Source: Anoplopoma fimbria (Eukaryota > Chordata > Actinopteri > Perciformes > Anoplopomatidae). Taken from it: a stretch of DNA of 64,000 nt. The notes beneath the pieces were generated by a model that was not told the DNA's origin, did not search any database, and worked only from the letters and a program-made list of their open reading frames with translations. Below are positions 25,401 through 36,700 of the stretch, in pieces. Numbering within the stretch: the first letter of the stretch is position 1; each line of letters begins with the position of its first letter. The position numbers and the translations under genes were made by a program. The stretch covers positions 15,072,238 through 15,136,237 of the forward strand of contig NC_072469.1 of the NCBI RefSeq assembly GCF_027596085.1. The letters are read 5' to 3'.

Positions 25401-28400
25401 GGTTTGGTTGAATTGTGTGTGAATTTCACCTCACTGAACATATAGCACACTGTTACAGAGTACGTTTGTGCGTAGAGGCAGGATTCCCCTTTGTCAATAC
25501 TATAAACAGCAGCATCGCTCTCGCTCATCCTCCGATTGTTCTACTGCTATTCATTTATTATCAGAACCGATACGTCACACCCTTCTTCAATGATGAATGC
25601 GGGCACGTTTGTTGGTTTAAAACCCGCCTCCTCCTTCAAATGCGACGGAGCCCAGAGTGAATCTGGCAAAACACTTGGCGCTTCAGATGAAAGAAGTTTT
25701 CCTTTTGTGTCCATGTCAGTCAGTCAGTGAAGGACTGAGGGAACACAGTGTTCTGCCTGTGTGTGTGTGTGTGTGTGTGTGTGTAGTCTTTGGATTGGAA
25801 GAGGCAGCAGGGGTGCACTGTAAGGACTACTAAACCATAGGGGCATTGTTGCTGTGCCAACAGGGAGCCGGCAACTTCTGCTGATATCTCTGTATAGCTC
25901 GGTCATATCGCTAAAGTGAAGCCTTTATTGGTTAAAAACAGAATCACTGACACATTACATTCTTTTTACCAAACTGCTACAGCATTGATGATGTCCGATT
26001 CCCTTAGAAACTGTAACGACGAAGCATGAACCCCTTTATTTTCCAACATCTGCCGTCTCAAGTGGCCAGCTGGGGATAAAGTGCCTGAGCTGGAGGTCAG
26101 GAGCTCCAACGTGAATGGAAATGGGTCACAGAAACCCGAGGTCACTGTTATGCTTTACGCATGGAAGAATGCACTCATGGAAACTTTAGTGCTATTGTTC
26201 ATCTTCCACTGATGTAATCTGGAAAGTAAAGAGAAATGATAGTAACTGGCGTATTTATGAATCCTAATGTAATCACATGATGGGGCTTTAAACTTTGATG
26301 TACATGCTACAAAAAACTGTAAAAGCAACATAAAATTAGACTTTTTTGGGGATCATTTTATACTTAATTTCTTTGTTGAGTCATGTGTTTGTAACATATG
26401 GTGTCACCCCAATTAAAAACACCAAATATGGTCTGACATAATTGTCTCTTACAATCTTTAATACAAAAGTGACTAATGCAGTAATAAGATGTTGTCCACA
26501 GCTGCAGGGTCTCCTTTGGTGCATTAAGAGATAAAGAAAAACAATCTTCTCCTAGATGTATCATAAGGATCAATAGCATTATCAGGCATGGCCTGCCTAT
26601 CATCCTCTCTACTCCCCTCTGTGTCTGCCTCCCATCAAACGCTGCCATTAATATTTGATGTTCCACCATGTCAGATTGTTCCTCCTGACCCCACAAATGA
26701 GGCGTTAACAACTGTATACAGAGAGCGGTCAGGGGAAGGAGACAATTCAATCGTGTCCTGGTTTCATGCACGGTTTGATGGATTCATTTGTTACCAGCTT
26801 TATTTCTGATGGTCACACCTCTGCAGCGAGGTGATACAAAGGTTTGTTACGGGCCACGAGCAAGCCCTGACAAGATCAGATAAGTGGCATGTCCATGAAA
26901 TACTACCTTGTTAAACTTAACCATAAAATCATGACCTGGACTAGTACCAGTTAATACCCAGCCGTTCTCAGAGGCAGACCCTTTCTGTGTGAAAGTTACC
27001 TTAATGGCGCTCTCATACTTTATCCTGTAAACTGCAGTGAATTGGCTCGGTGACCCCTGTGGAGGAAACGGGCAGTTACCTGTTAATTACAATGTTTGCA
27101 TGTAACAGTCAAGCAAGGACACGCCCCTTTAAGTGGCTGAACAGTTGGTTTGTGGAGCCAGGGTTGTGTGTTGAGCAGTGAATGTTAGTTTTAAAATGTC
27201 TAATAAATGGTCTTAAGATCGGTCCTAAACTTAAATTTTGTGTCATAAAAATCTCATCATCATAAAAAGTGAGCGATTTAAGAAGCTTTGTATAAAGAAG
27301 CTAAATGTAACTTTTAGTCACGTTTAAGGGGGATTCTTCAGGTGTGCTACTCCTGAGTGTTAAAATATGGACTAAAGTTATATCACGCAAAAAGCACTGA
27401 ATCAAGCCAGTAACTTTGATAATATATTTCCCTTACTGTAATGTTATCAATATATGAGATTGGGGATACTATTAATAAATGTGTGATTTAAAGCGATCCT
27501 CATCTATGGAGGCCTAAGGAGAATTGTAATTTTTATGGATTTTATTCTGAAAAGTTTCATCTATGAAAATTGAACAATTGTGAAAACATATTCAAATGTC
27601 TGGTTTTCCAAAACTTATATCCCGCTTACTATAATATGATAAAGAAAAGAAGCATGCAGTCACATCTGAAACGCTGAAACAAGGGAAAAAGGTTTTCTTT
27701 TTTCTTTTTTACCACTTGTTCTGCTTAACAAATGGCTGAATGATAAATCTATTATAAATAATGGACTATTATTTTAGAAAATGGAGTTATTCATGTCATC
27801 ATTTCAAATCTAAAAGGCACACATTTCTCTTAAAAGTAGACAAGTTTACACATTTAAAAGAACTTTTACGGGCCGTCTCTGTGGTTTCTTGTTCACTCTC
27901 TTTCAAATTTATCAGAATTCTTGCATTTCACAGCTCAGCCTTTTTTCACATTTTATACTGAATCACATTAACATGTGAACATTTGATTGTTTCCCTGCTG
28001 ATTCCATCAAGTCATGAACTTTTCCTTGTTGAATGTGAGTACATGTGAGTATTGGAACTTCAATTTATCGGCACACACTTCTGTGTTAATCTGGGAGTTT
28101 AGACCAAGTCTAAACACTAAGAACTAAGAGCAAAACCAGAAGGCATGTTGAGGTGTGCAGGTCTGCTTCTACCACTAGGTGGGGCTGCACATTAATATCA
28201 CTGCTGAGCAGCTGGCAGTGAGAGCTGGAGCTGCAAACTCTCACTGAGGTTTTTGAGGTAAACACCAGAAAAACAAGCTGCAGCAGAGAAAGCTGCCGTG
28301 ACTGTTTGATGGAACTGTAACCGCAATTAATTCGAGGGACTAACTTGCTTGCTAGATATTTAGCAAACAGACAAGTTTGGAAGTTTAAATAAAGAATTAA

Positions 28401-29549
28401 AGTCCCAAACGTGCTCTTTACAAACTTTACACAAACACCCAAAACTACTCCTAACAGTTGATGAGCCACACAGAAGCGAAAATGCTCAAGAAGCCGCTCT
28501 TTTTGATCTTAACAAAAGTTTTGTGTTACGACTTCCATCTTTACTGTCTCCTGTCTTTTGCTGACAGCGCTGATGCAAGATTTATATGGCTGATTTACAC
28601 TCCCAACAGATGCATGTCTGCACTACAGTGAAAAGAAGATTTTTTTTGGGAGGTCCATGTCTACAGTGTGAGTGTAAAGAAATAAAGCAGGAACAAAAGC
28701 AGTCACTACAAAGCCCAGTGTCACCATTGACCTGCAAATTAAAGGCATTTCTTCGCTGGGTTACAGTGTATCATCTTATGCCAGCGCATTGGGTTAATTG
28801 GGACCAAACCAGATACATTTGTAGCAACAAAAAAAAAATCTGCCTCGATTAGGGGGCCCTAAGATGTGAGATCATGTGAACAGACCACCTGTGGGGCTTT
28901 CATTGCTATTTCAATATCATTCATGTCAAGGCCCCTGCACTCGCTGACACAGCTTGAGCCGAGGGGGAAGATGTTTCAATTCAGCCCTGCTAAAAAAGAG
29001 AAGAAGAAGAAGAAAAAAAAAAACCAAACACAAGACGCAGGGGGCTCTGGCAGGTTTCAGCTCTGACAAACCCCGAGAAAAGCGAAGGGGGTTCCAAAAC
29101 GCTCTTTGAATTGTAGGGACGTCCATCAAAGCGTCCAAATGGGGACGTTTAGGGGGAACCTTGGCACATCAGACAGACACTCCTAATACACACCACCTTT
29201 ATTCTAGGCCGTTAAAAAAGAAAGATCAAAGTTTCTGCAGATGAAAAGGGTCCCTTCCCTGCATGTATACCCCCCATTCACCCACTCCCTCTTTGGCTAA
29301 ATTAAGAAAAGCGGGCTTCGGCAGGCATGTGAAGAGGACTTCAACAATTATGGAGATGCTCCAACTCAACCCCTGCCTCTAATTACCGGTCTCTGATGGT
29401 TAAAAAAGGGCTTCCTTTTTAGCCGGGGGGGGGCTTCGAAAAAGCTGCCACCGTCAACACAGTGACCACGCCACAAAACTCAGCCTCCACAACCCTCCCT
29501 TTTTTTTTTGCACAATTCAGAAAAACACTGCAAAAGTTCACAGGAAGTT
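25401..29549. other. Intergenic region between the P450 gene and FZD8
   Basis: About 4.1 kb lies between two convergent genes. No exon is recognised. A short GT microsatellite is at 25758-25784. 28.08-28.5 kb looks like unclassified repeat or unique sequence. 29.0-29.45 kb is GC-richer, unique-looking DNA next to FZD8, with one consensus TCF/LEF motif (29223-29231). The longest open frame (26364-26771, - strand) has no recognisable protein features. Confidence 0.6.
25758..25784. repeat. Short (GT)n microsatellite
   Basis: About 27 bp of GT dinucleotides in intergenic DNA. Confidence 0.85.
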
Positions 29550-30217
29550 TGAGATTTATCAAAAAATGTTTTATTGTCAAAATAAAGCTCATATTTGCTT
29601 TCTCACAAAAAGAGACATCTACACTTTGTACACATTTACAATAGCTTATAAAGTTTTTTCTTTTATACACAAATGTACACGATTTTTTCCTCTTACAGAA
29701 CTTTTATATAAATACATTTTTGAAAAAATTACAAAATGAACGACCCGTAAAAAAAACAACAAAAAAAACAAAACAACAACACTTGGGCACTATTAAGGCT
29801 TAATTTAAACCATCTTTGATGTGATTGGATGATACAATGTTTTATCTGGCACTGTGTAGATAAAATGGCATTGAGGACCCAAATGCTCTTTGTGTGAAGC
29901 TGGTTAGGAGCAAACCTGTCTCTGCAAGTAGTGCCCAGGTCTGTGTGTACCTCTGATCCATACAAACAGGGAGGAATTAAACCTGTGTGAATGCCAGGTA
30001 CATTGTTCCAGCCAGCTCTCCCCACAGAGGTGTGTGGATGTTTGGGAGAATCCGAGAGAGAGGAGAGAGGGGGGGTGGAGAGAGAGAGAGAGAGAACACC
30101 TCAGCAGCAGTTCATTACTATGCAAATTGCTTAAGACAGGGAGTGATGGGTTATCTCCCAAACAATTAGCAGTCCTCATAAGATGCCCCCCCACCCCCAC
30201 CCCCTATCCCTACCAAT
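29550..30217 (-). other. fzd8: Probable FZD8 3' UTR
   Basis: AT-rich sequence directly after the FZD8 stop on the minus strand. AATAAA on the minus strand (TTTATT at 29570-29575) is the likely polyadenylation signal. This gives a 3' UTR of about 650 nt. The 29.6-29.76 kb part is very rich in A/T and U-rich in the transcript sense, as expected for the unstable mRNAs of signalling receptors. The end point is inferred. Confidence 0.5.
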
Positions 30218-31969
30218 TCAAACCTGGGACAATGGCATCTGCTTGGGGCAAGACACGGAGCTGGCCGTGCCCGACCTCCACGTCAGCCCGGTGCTCACGT
30301 CGCTGTACATGGAGCCGCTGGTGCCTTTGCTGCCCCAGCAGCACCGGGTGCAAAAAGTTCTCCACGAGTCCAAAGTTTTCCCCGACCAGATCCACACCCC
30401 GGACGTGATGCCCACCAGAAGGCACATAAAGTACTTCAGCATGAACACGGCGTAGTCCGGGCTGCTGCGGTCCCGCTCCAGCAAGCAGTTGGAGCAGTTG
30501 TGCGTGATCTCCCAGCTCTGCCGGTTGTGCTGCTCGTAAAAGTAGCAGGCGACTATGATGGTGGCAGGCACCGTGTAGAGCACCGTGAAGATCCCGATCC
30601 GGATCATCAGCTTTTCCAGTTTGTCGGTCTTGGTGCCGCCTTGCTTGATGACGCTGCGGATCCTGAACAGGGACACGAACCCGGCCAGGAGGAACATGGT
30701 GCCTATGAACAGATAGATGACCAGCGGGGCCAGGACGAAGCCCCGCAGGTTGTCCAGGTTCTGGTTCCCCACGTAACAGATGCCGGCCACGGAGTCCCCG
30801 TCCACGGAGCTCAGCGCCAGCACCGCGATGGACTTCATGCTGGGGATGAGCCAGGCGGCCAGGTGGAAGTACTGGGAGTAACTGGCGATCGCCTCGTTCC
30901 CCCACTTCATCCCGGCGGCGAGGAACCAGGTCAGGGACAGGATGACCCACCAGATGGAGCTGGCCATGCCGAAGAAGTAGATGAGGAGGAAGACCACGGT
31001 GCAGAGCGCAGGGCCGGTGGTCTCGTAGTGGATGTGCTCCAGGTCGAACTCCCGGTTGCACGCCACTTTCTCGTGCCCGGCGATCAGCCTGACGATGTAG
31101 CCCACCGACACGAACATGTAGCAGGCCGAGAGGAAGATGATGGGTCGCTCCGGGTACTTGAACCGCTCCATGTCGATGAGGAAAGTGGCGACGGTGGCGA
31201 AAGTCGACACGAAGCACAACACGGACCAGAGCCCTATCCAGAAGGCGGTGAACGCTCGCTCGTCGTGCGTAAAGTACGGGTTGTGGCACGGCATGGCGCA
31301 GTTGGGGATCTGGCCCGTTTTGACGCGGTTGTAGAGCGGGTGGCGGTCCGTGTTCAGCGGCACCATGGGCTCCAGACACTTGCAGCTCGGCTCGCAGGGG
31401 GCTGCGGGCGGCTTGTATTTCCCGGGAGCGCCGCCGGGTCGGCTCGGCTTGTTTTTAGGGGGGATGTAACTTTTCGCCGGGTGGTTGGTGGGTTTGGAGA
31501 GCACGGGGGACACCGTGGTGGAGTCGGTTCTGTTGTAGTCCATGCACAGGGTGTCGGGGTTCCCTTGCACCGGCAGCAGGTCGCACTTCATCCTGTCCGG
31601 CCAGGGGAAGCCGTACTGCCTCATGAGAGGCGCGCAGCCGGCCCGGGCTCTCTCACACACGCTCCGGCACGGCGGCAGAGGTTTCTTGTAGTCCTCCAGG
31701 CAGATCGGCGTGTACATGCTGCACAGGAAGAACTTCAGGTCCGGCGAACACTGGATCTCCACCAGAGGCCAGAACTGGTGCACCTCCAGTCCAGCCTCGT
31801 CCTGCGTGTCGTGGTTGAACTGGTTGGGCATGTAGGTGTAGTTGTAGCCGATCCCCTTACACAGGGGCACGGCGATCTCCTGGCAGGTGATCTCCTTGGC
31901 CGTGGTGCAGCTGGACCGGGGCAGCAGGAGGGCGAGCGAGAGGAGCAGGTAAATCCCAAACGGGTCCAT
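30218..31969 (-). CDS. fzd8: Frizzled-8 Wnt receptor
   Basis: A single exon encodes 583 residues. A signal peptide (about 1-22, FGIYLLLSLALLLPRSS) is followed by the cysteine-rich Wnt-binding domain from C29 to about residue 145 (CQEIAVPLCKGIGYNYTYMP, then CSMYTPICLEDYKKPLPPCR). Next comes a Pro/Lys-rich linker (about 155-205) and a seven-pass membrane region starting near AFWIGLWSVLCFVSTFATVA. The cytoplasmic tail has the Dishevelled-binding KTxxxW motif (KTLDSW, 531-536) and ends SVSCPKQMPLSQV, the FZD8 signature ending. The CRD sequence and tail separate it from FZD5, its closest relative. Human FZD8 is about 694 residues; the difference is the absence here of the Gly/Ala/Pro-rich inserts in the linker, one extracellular loop and the tail. 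The gene is GC-rich and CpG-rich, unlike its surroundings, as expected of a CpG-island developmental gene. It acts at the plasma membrane with LRP5/6 in Wnt/beta-catenin signalling. It is convergent with the P450 gene. The ATG at 31967-31969 gives a good signal peptide. Confidence 0.98.
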   Translation of the reverse strand: MDPFGIYLLLSLALLLPRSSCTTAKEITCQEIAVPLCKGIGYNYTYMPNQFNHDTQDEAGLEVHQFWPLVEIQCSPDLKFFLCSMYTPICLEDYKKPLPPCRSVCERARAGCAPLMRQYGFPWPDRMKCDLLPVQGNPDTLCMDYNRTDSTTVSPVLSKPTNHPAKSYIPPKNKPSRPGGAPGKYKPPAAPCEPSCKCLEPMVPLNTDRHPLYNRVKTGQIPNCAMPCHNPYFTHDERAFTAFWIGLWSVLCFVSTFATVATFLIDMERFKYPERPIIFLSACYMFVSVGYIVRLIAGHEKVACNREFDLEHIHYETTGPALCTVVFLLIYFFGMASSIWWVILSLTWFLAAGMKWGNEAIASYSQYFHLAAWLIPSMKSIAVLALSSVDGDSVAGICYVGNQNLDNLRGFVLAPLVIYLFIGTMFLLAGFVSLFRIRSVIKQGGTKTDKLEKLMIRIGIFTVLYTVPATIIVACYFYEQHNRQSWEITHNCSNCLLERDRSSPDYAVFMLKYFMCLLVGITSGVWIWSGKTLDSWRTFCTRCCWGSKGTSGSMYSDVSTGLTWRSGTASSVSCPKQMPLSQV

Positions 31970-32444
31970 CCCCTCCGGCGCGTCGTGTACCCTCCTCCCC
32001 CCCCCCTCCTCCTCTCTTCTGCTCTGGTACCGATGAATCCTCTCCGCCGATGACTGCTCTCGCCTCCGGTCCAGTTAGATGTTGCGCAGCGAGCCCATCT
32101 CGCTTCTCTCGGGGTCTTGCACGGAGTTGCAAGCAATGTGCAAGCCGTGTTTACTTTCAGCTGAGGAGGAGGAGGAGGAGGAGGAGGAGGAGGAGGAAAA
32201 AACAGCCTTCAGGGCGGCGGGCAGTCAAGATGGCTGAGAGGAGAATCCACCTCCTTCTGCTTACTGATTTCAGTATCCTCAGACAGTCTGTTATTTAATA
32301 AATAAATTTAAAAAAAAAATCCCCACGTGCTGCTGCTGTCCGATCGCTGTAAACGGATAAAATGTGGGCCTTTTTGTTTTTTCTTTCTCCAAAACACAGC
32401 GACTACATTCAGTCGGCTCGTCCCACCTTAGTCCTGGTTCCCAT
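31970..32444 (-). other. fzd8: Probable FZD8 5' UTR and CpG-rich leader
   Basis: GC-rich, CpG-rich sequence directly upstream of the FZD8 ATG on the minus strand. It has a C-rich run near 31995-32010 and a GAG trinucleotide tract. It is called a leader only by position between the ATG and the candidate core promoter. No upstream exon or acceptor is evident, in keeping with the single-exon FZD8 family pattern. Confidence 0.4.
32163..32197. repeat. (GAG)n trinucleotide repeat
   Basis: About 35 bp of GAG units, about 200 bp upstream of the FZD8 start codon and within its probable 5' UTR (read as CTC in the transcript). Confidence 0.9.
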
Positions 32445-32550
32445 ACAAATCATCGGCTGGGAGACTAAGCGGTGCCGATATATACCGGAGGCATCACAAA
32501 CCACACCCCCAGAGCCGCTCCTCCAATCACAGAGCGGCAGGGGCGGTGCT
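32445..32550 (-). promoter_or_regulatory. fzd8: Candidate FZD8 core promoter
   Basis: Read on the minus strand, this stretch holds in order a GC-box (GGGGCGG on the plus strand, 32540-32546), an inverted CCAAT box (CCAAT on the plus strand, 32523-32527), a KLF-like CACCC element (32501-32510) and a TATATA (32479-32484). This spacing is as expected for a polymerase II promoter, with initiation near 32450. That would give a 5' UTR of about 480 nt. The elements are seen; their use is inferred. Confidence 0.45.
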
Positions 32551-33128
32551 CCCCCCCCAAAGATGTCTTTTCTCTTTATTATGATCACAGTGTATAGTTC
32601 AGTGGCAGAGGGATGCAGGATGCTGCTGTGGATTGAGTGTAGAAAACGCTGGAGCATCATCAAATCACCACCAGCTGATGATGACATGTAAACAATAACC
32701 ACATGTTGAGACAAAAGAACTACTTTTATGCATTTATTTTTCTTTTTTTCCTTTCAAGATAGCCAATTTTCAGTGCAGATTATAGACATGTTTATAATAA
32801 TATGTCATACCTAGAGCCGTGGCTGCTCTTAAATCAACTATAATAACCCAATAATGACCCCCCCCCCCCCCCAAAAAAAAAAAAATAACTATTTCAAAAA
32901 GTAAAAGTCCAATTTTAAACATCATAATCATAATAATATAAAGCAATTATAAAGACAAATTAAATATAGACCAGACGCGCTGTTAGGAGTAATAACCTAC
33001 TATTTTCATTATGTTGCTAAGCGACTGAACTTTGTGTTCACCGTCTTGTAACTTCCTTTAACACTCAGACCTCAGTGTGACAACAATGGGAGAGCGAGGA
33101 TGTGTCTAGCAGCAGATGATAGTGTGTG

Positions 33129-33132
<4 letters not shown>

Positions 33133-33219
<87 letters not shown>
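33133..33219. repeat. Compound (TG)n(GA)n microsatellite
   Basis: About 70 bp of TG dinucleotides is followed by about 15 bp of GA. Confidence 0.92.
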
Positions 33220-33538
33220 GGAACGGTTTGGTAAATTGGCTAATTTGCGCATGATAAGACTACCCAGGGAGCTGTCTGTCCTTGTGAAAAGCCTGTTTTA
33301 TTTTTTAAATGAGGTGCTAATGTTTCGTTTAACGCTCGCACAGAGCTCCGCGGGAGGTGTAATTGCGGCAGAGCGCTCATATCAGCGGCAACGTGCTCAC
33401 ACTGCGTGTCTGGGGACCTCTGCGGCTGTTTGACATCTCATAGTAGTTTCTCAATGTCTCCTATTGATCATTAAAGCCTGAATCAACAGTTGCTGCAAAG
33501 TGTGCTTTTATTCATCTTAAGGCATTCTTATCTCCTGT

Positions 33539-33539
<1 letters not shown>

Positions 33540-33589
<50 letters not shown>

Positions 33590-33590
33590 T
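33540..33590. repeat. (AT)n plus poly-T tract
   Basis: About 32 bp of alternating AT runs into about 19 T. It directly abuts a dispersed repeat on its right, possibly as that repeat's tail. Confidence 0.9.
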
Positions 33591-33760
33591 TACTCAAGTA
33601 CTCTACTCAAGTGCAATTGTGAGGTACTTCACATAAATATCTCACATTTTTTAGTACTTCTTACTTTATCTCAACTTTATTTCAGAGACGAATATTGTAC
33701 CTTTTTCCCCCCCTCCACTTTATTTATCCAGCAGATACTTATTATAAAGTTTAGCACACA
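33591..33760. repeat. Dispersed teleost repeat ('tactcaagta' type)
   Basis: The series 'tactcaagtactctactcaag', 'tttcagagacgaatattgtac' and 'ccactttatttatccagcag' matches, from memory, a common fish repeat with the themes 'tacttgagta' and 'cactacatttatctgacagc'. It is non-coding and its class is not assigned. Confidence 0.5.
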
Positions 33761-36700
33761 CAAAAAATGATGCTTTGCTACACATTAAAGTGCCTAAATT
33801 GTCAGATAGAATCTTAAATTCACTCCAACCAGCTACAAAATTAAACTTTATTGCAAATATTCTTTTCTTACATATGAATGAATAGTAGAATAGTACTTTT
33901 TTTGAACTGAATATTAATCTAATGTCCCTCTAACACAAATACTAAAACACTTTCATACACTCATAACTACTGGACTTTGCTTGAAATATTGCACATATAA
34001 TAACAATGCTCATAATTTGACCCCAGAGGGTGAACTTAGAATGAGTTAGACATAATTATCTTTCTCTGTGACATTAAACGTTTTTCTTTTAATTTCTTAA
34101 ACACTTAATAAACTCATAAAAGATGAGCAACTGATATTTTCCTGCTGTGAGAGTTATTATTCTCATTATCACAGACTGTTCAAGGATTCAAAACCATGCA
34201 GCTCCTGCTAAAACGAGGCACGACAAAGCCAGCCATGTGATCGGCACATCTGTCCGAAACTTGATATTCAATCCACCAACAAGAGGGGTGTGTTTTTGAA
34301 TAGGCATTTTGTCCTCTGCTGTGCACGCACACGCATATACACGCACACACTCACACACAGAGTTTGGGTGCTAGGAGGCCAATGTGTGGTCTTACAGTGC
34401 AGGCATCTTCCTCTCAGTTTCCCATCCAAGCATAATACAACATTGTGTGCAGGGGCAAGGGTATTTAAGTTTAGTTGTATTGCGTTTGGAGCAGAGCCAG
34501 GTCTTCATCACATGAGGCGGCCTTGACCCACAGATCGAATGAAATAACCTGCAGCGAGCTGGGCATCAGGAGAACCCCAGATTGATTAAGTGAGACACCG
34601 GTGGGAGATAACAAGGAAGGAGCTCCATTAATGGCTGTTAGCTTTTGATTAGGAGACAAGAGTTTGGCTGTTGCCTGTGCCGTGGTGTCGAGGGAGTGCA
34701 TGTTTGTGCACATGGTGGACGGTGTCATATTTTCCTGAATAACAAACCCCTGGTGTTTGGGATGAGTGAGAAAGGACACATAATTAGAAAGGGAGTGAGG
34801 GTAAGGTGGTGGTCAAAGTGTGGGAGAGCGAAGGAGGGAGGATGAGGTGAGGGGCAAGAGAGTCTGTACTGTACAGAGATAATGGTTTATTACGAGGAAA
34901 CCCACTCATCGCCTGTTTGCAACGCAGAGCTACACGCTGTGAGAAAATATCCCCTCCAGACCAAAGCCTTAAAGAAACACTCTGTGACCAATGAATAAAA
35001 ACACGGAATCACATCGGGATCCGAAGTTAATGTGTTCAATTTAAAGCCCCATTCTGTCCGTCCAGAATCAAGTGCTCCCAACTGAAGAAAAGGAAGGCCC
35101 ATAAAGTGTGACTGCTCGCCAGATCCTGGACTTACCTCCGAGATGGCGAGACCGAGATATGCTAATGCAACTTTATCTTGTAAAGGAAAGCTTGGAGGAG
35201 ATTTAGCCAATCTGCCGGACACAATTCCAAGAGCCTCGGTGGCATTTAGCGAGCTCGCGCTAACCCGGGGGCTGCTTGTTAAGACTTCATTAGCTGTGTT
35301 TACTCAGGCCTCTTCTCTCCAAAGAGGTGGAGGAGGGCTCCCCGGGCTCCCAGCCTCAGCCCCACTATAGACACTCCATATGGGGCTTGTTTGCTCACGG
35401 CTGGCCTGGTAATCACTTTCAGGTGGAGCTGGAGGAGATGGAGCAAGGCTGAGGGGATTTTGGGGAGAGCTGGAAAAACCTCCCACCCCCTCTCCCCTTC
35501 CTAGCCCCAGACCCCCGCCGGCAACCTCCTTTTCCACCATGGGCTCTCCTGAGGTGACGGAGCGTGGAGCGTGTACCCTGTGAATTAGCTCACCTAGAGC
35601 CCATTACCTTAACAAACACAGCCAGCCCCTCCAATCAGCCTACTGCTGGGAGGACAGGCGGCCCTTGTAAATCCTTCCTTACAGCTGCTGTCCCTCTCTG
35701 TGAGACCAGGGAGGACCTGTGTGTGTGTGTGTGTGTTTGCATGTAGAGTAAGAACTATTAAACCAAGTGAGACAATTAAGTCTTGTCTTAAAGCAGCACA
35801 AGGCAGCTTTACTGATAGCAAGAGCTGGCTGCTTGAGAAAATGAACATCATTACACAGAGCGACAGACCACCAAACTAAAAGTGGTCCTGTTTTTCTAAT
35901 TAGACACTTTCTAAAAGGTTTAGAACTTGTAACTAGTGGTTTACTTACTAGTGGTCTTTTAATCATATTTAAGCCGTTAGTAATAACTTTTGGGTTACCA
36001 GGTTTTTAATTCCCCATAGGATTGTTTGAGCACTTCATGTATTGATTACATATTGCTGCAGACTAAATGGCTTATTAAACTGGTGGGTATTTACTTGATT
36101 AAACATTTTCTCACTGTTCAAAGCAAACTATTCATCTCCAAATTTGGTAATTTGAGGTATTTCAGAAAAAAAAAACCACAGAAGGATTAGGTGTTCAGAG
36201 TACGCTCCTTCCTCTTTAGCTGAATAAACCATTCAAAACCCATTGGATCATCTGAAAATTGCAAGAACACGGATGTTCTTAGCTCAGGAAAATTAGCTTT
36301 TTTGGAGATGTTGTCAAACAGAACCATACAAGTGAAATTGACGCTAGATTCAGACCCAGAAAAAGGAGAAAGAAGAACCAGTGCTGGTCATTGATTATTT
36401 GACCTGCATGTGTCTCCAATACCTGGCCTGTCATCACCAAAGGGAGATCAAAGGGAGGAACCAGACAAGGAGATCAACAGTGAGAGGAGAAAGAGGTTAA
36501 TTAGGAAAAAAAAATAGATTCAACATTGAACACAGGTTTGACACTGCATCGCTCTGACTGATGATTGAGTTTTTTCCAGCTGAAGACAACACTTCGTTCC
36601 TGAAGAAACCCCTTGACCCCTCAGTCTTTCTGCCTTGAGGAGCCCTACTTCTCTGGCTCCAAACAGCTGGCACAGAAAGAGATGGGGGTTCAGCAAATGT

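Noticed and set aside
26364..26771. 135-codon minus-strand open frame between the P450 and FZD8
   Set aside because: No domain, signal or homologous look; consistent with chance.
30210..31379. 389-codon minus-strand open frame in another FZD8 frame
   Set aside because: Out of frame with FZD8; Arg/His/Pro/Gly-rich artefact of the same GC-rich DNA.
30500..32053. 517-codon open frame antisense to FZD8
   Set aside because: It is a shadow of the GC-rich FZD8 coding strand, with low-complexity, charged composition and no motifs. The minus-strand product is unmistakable.
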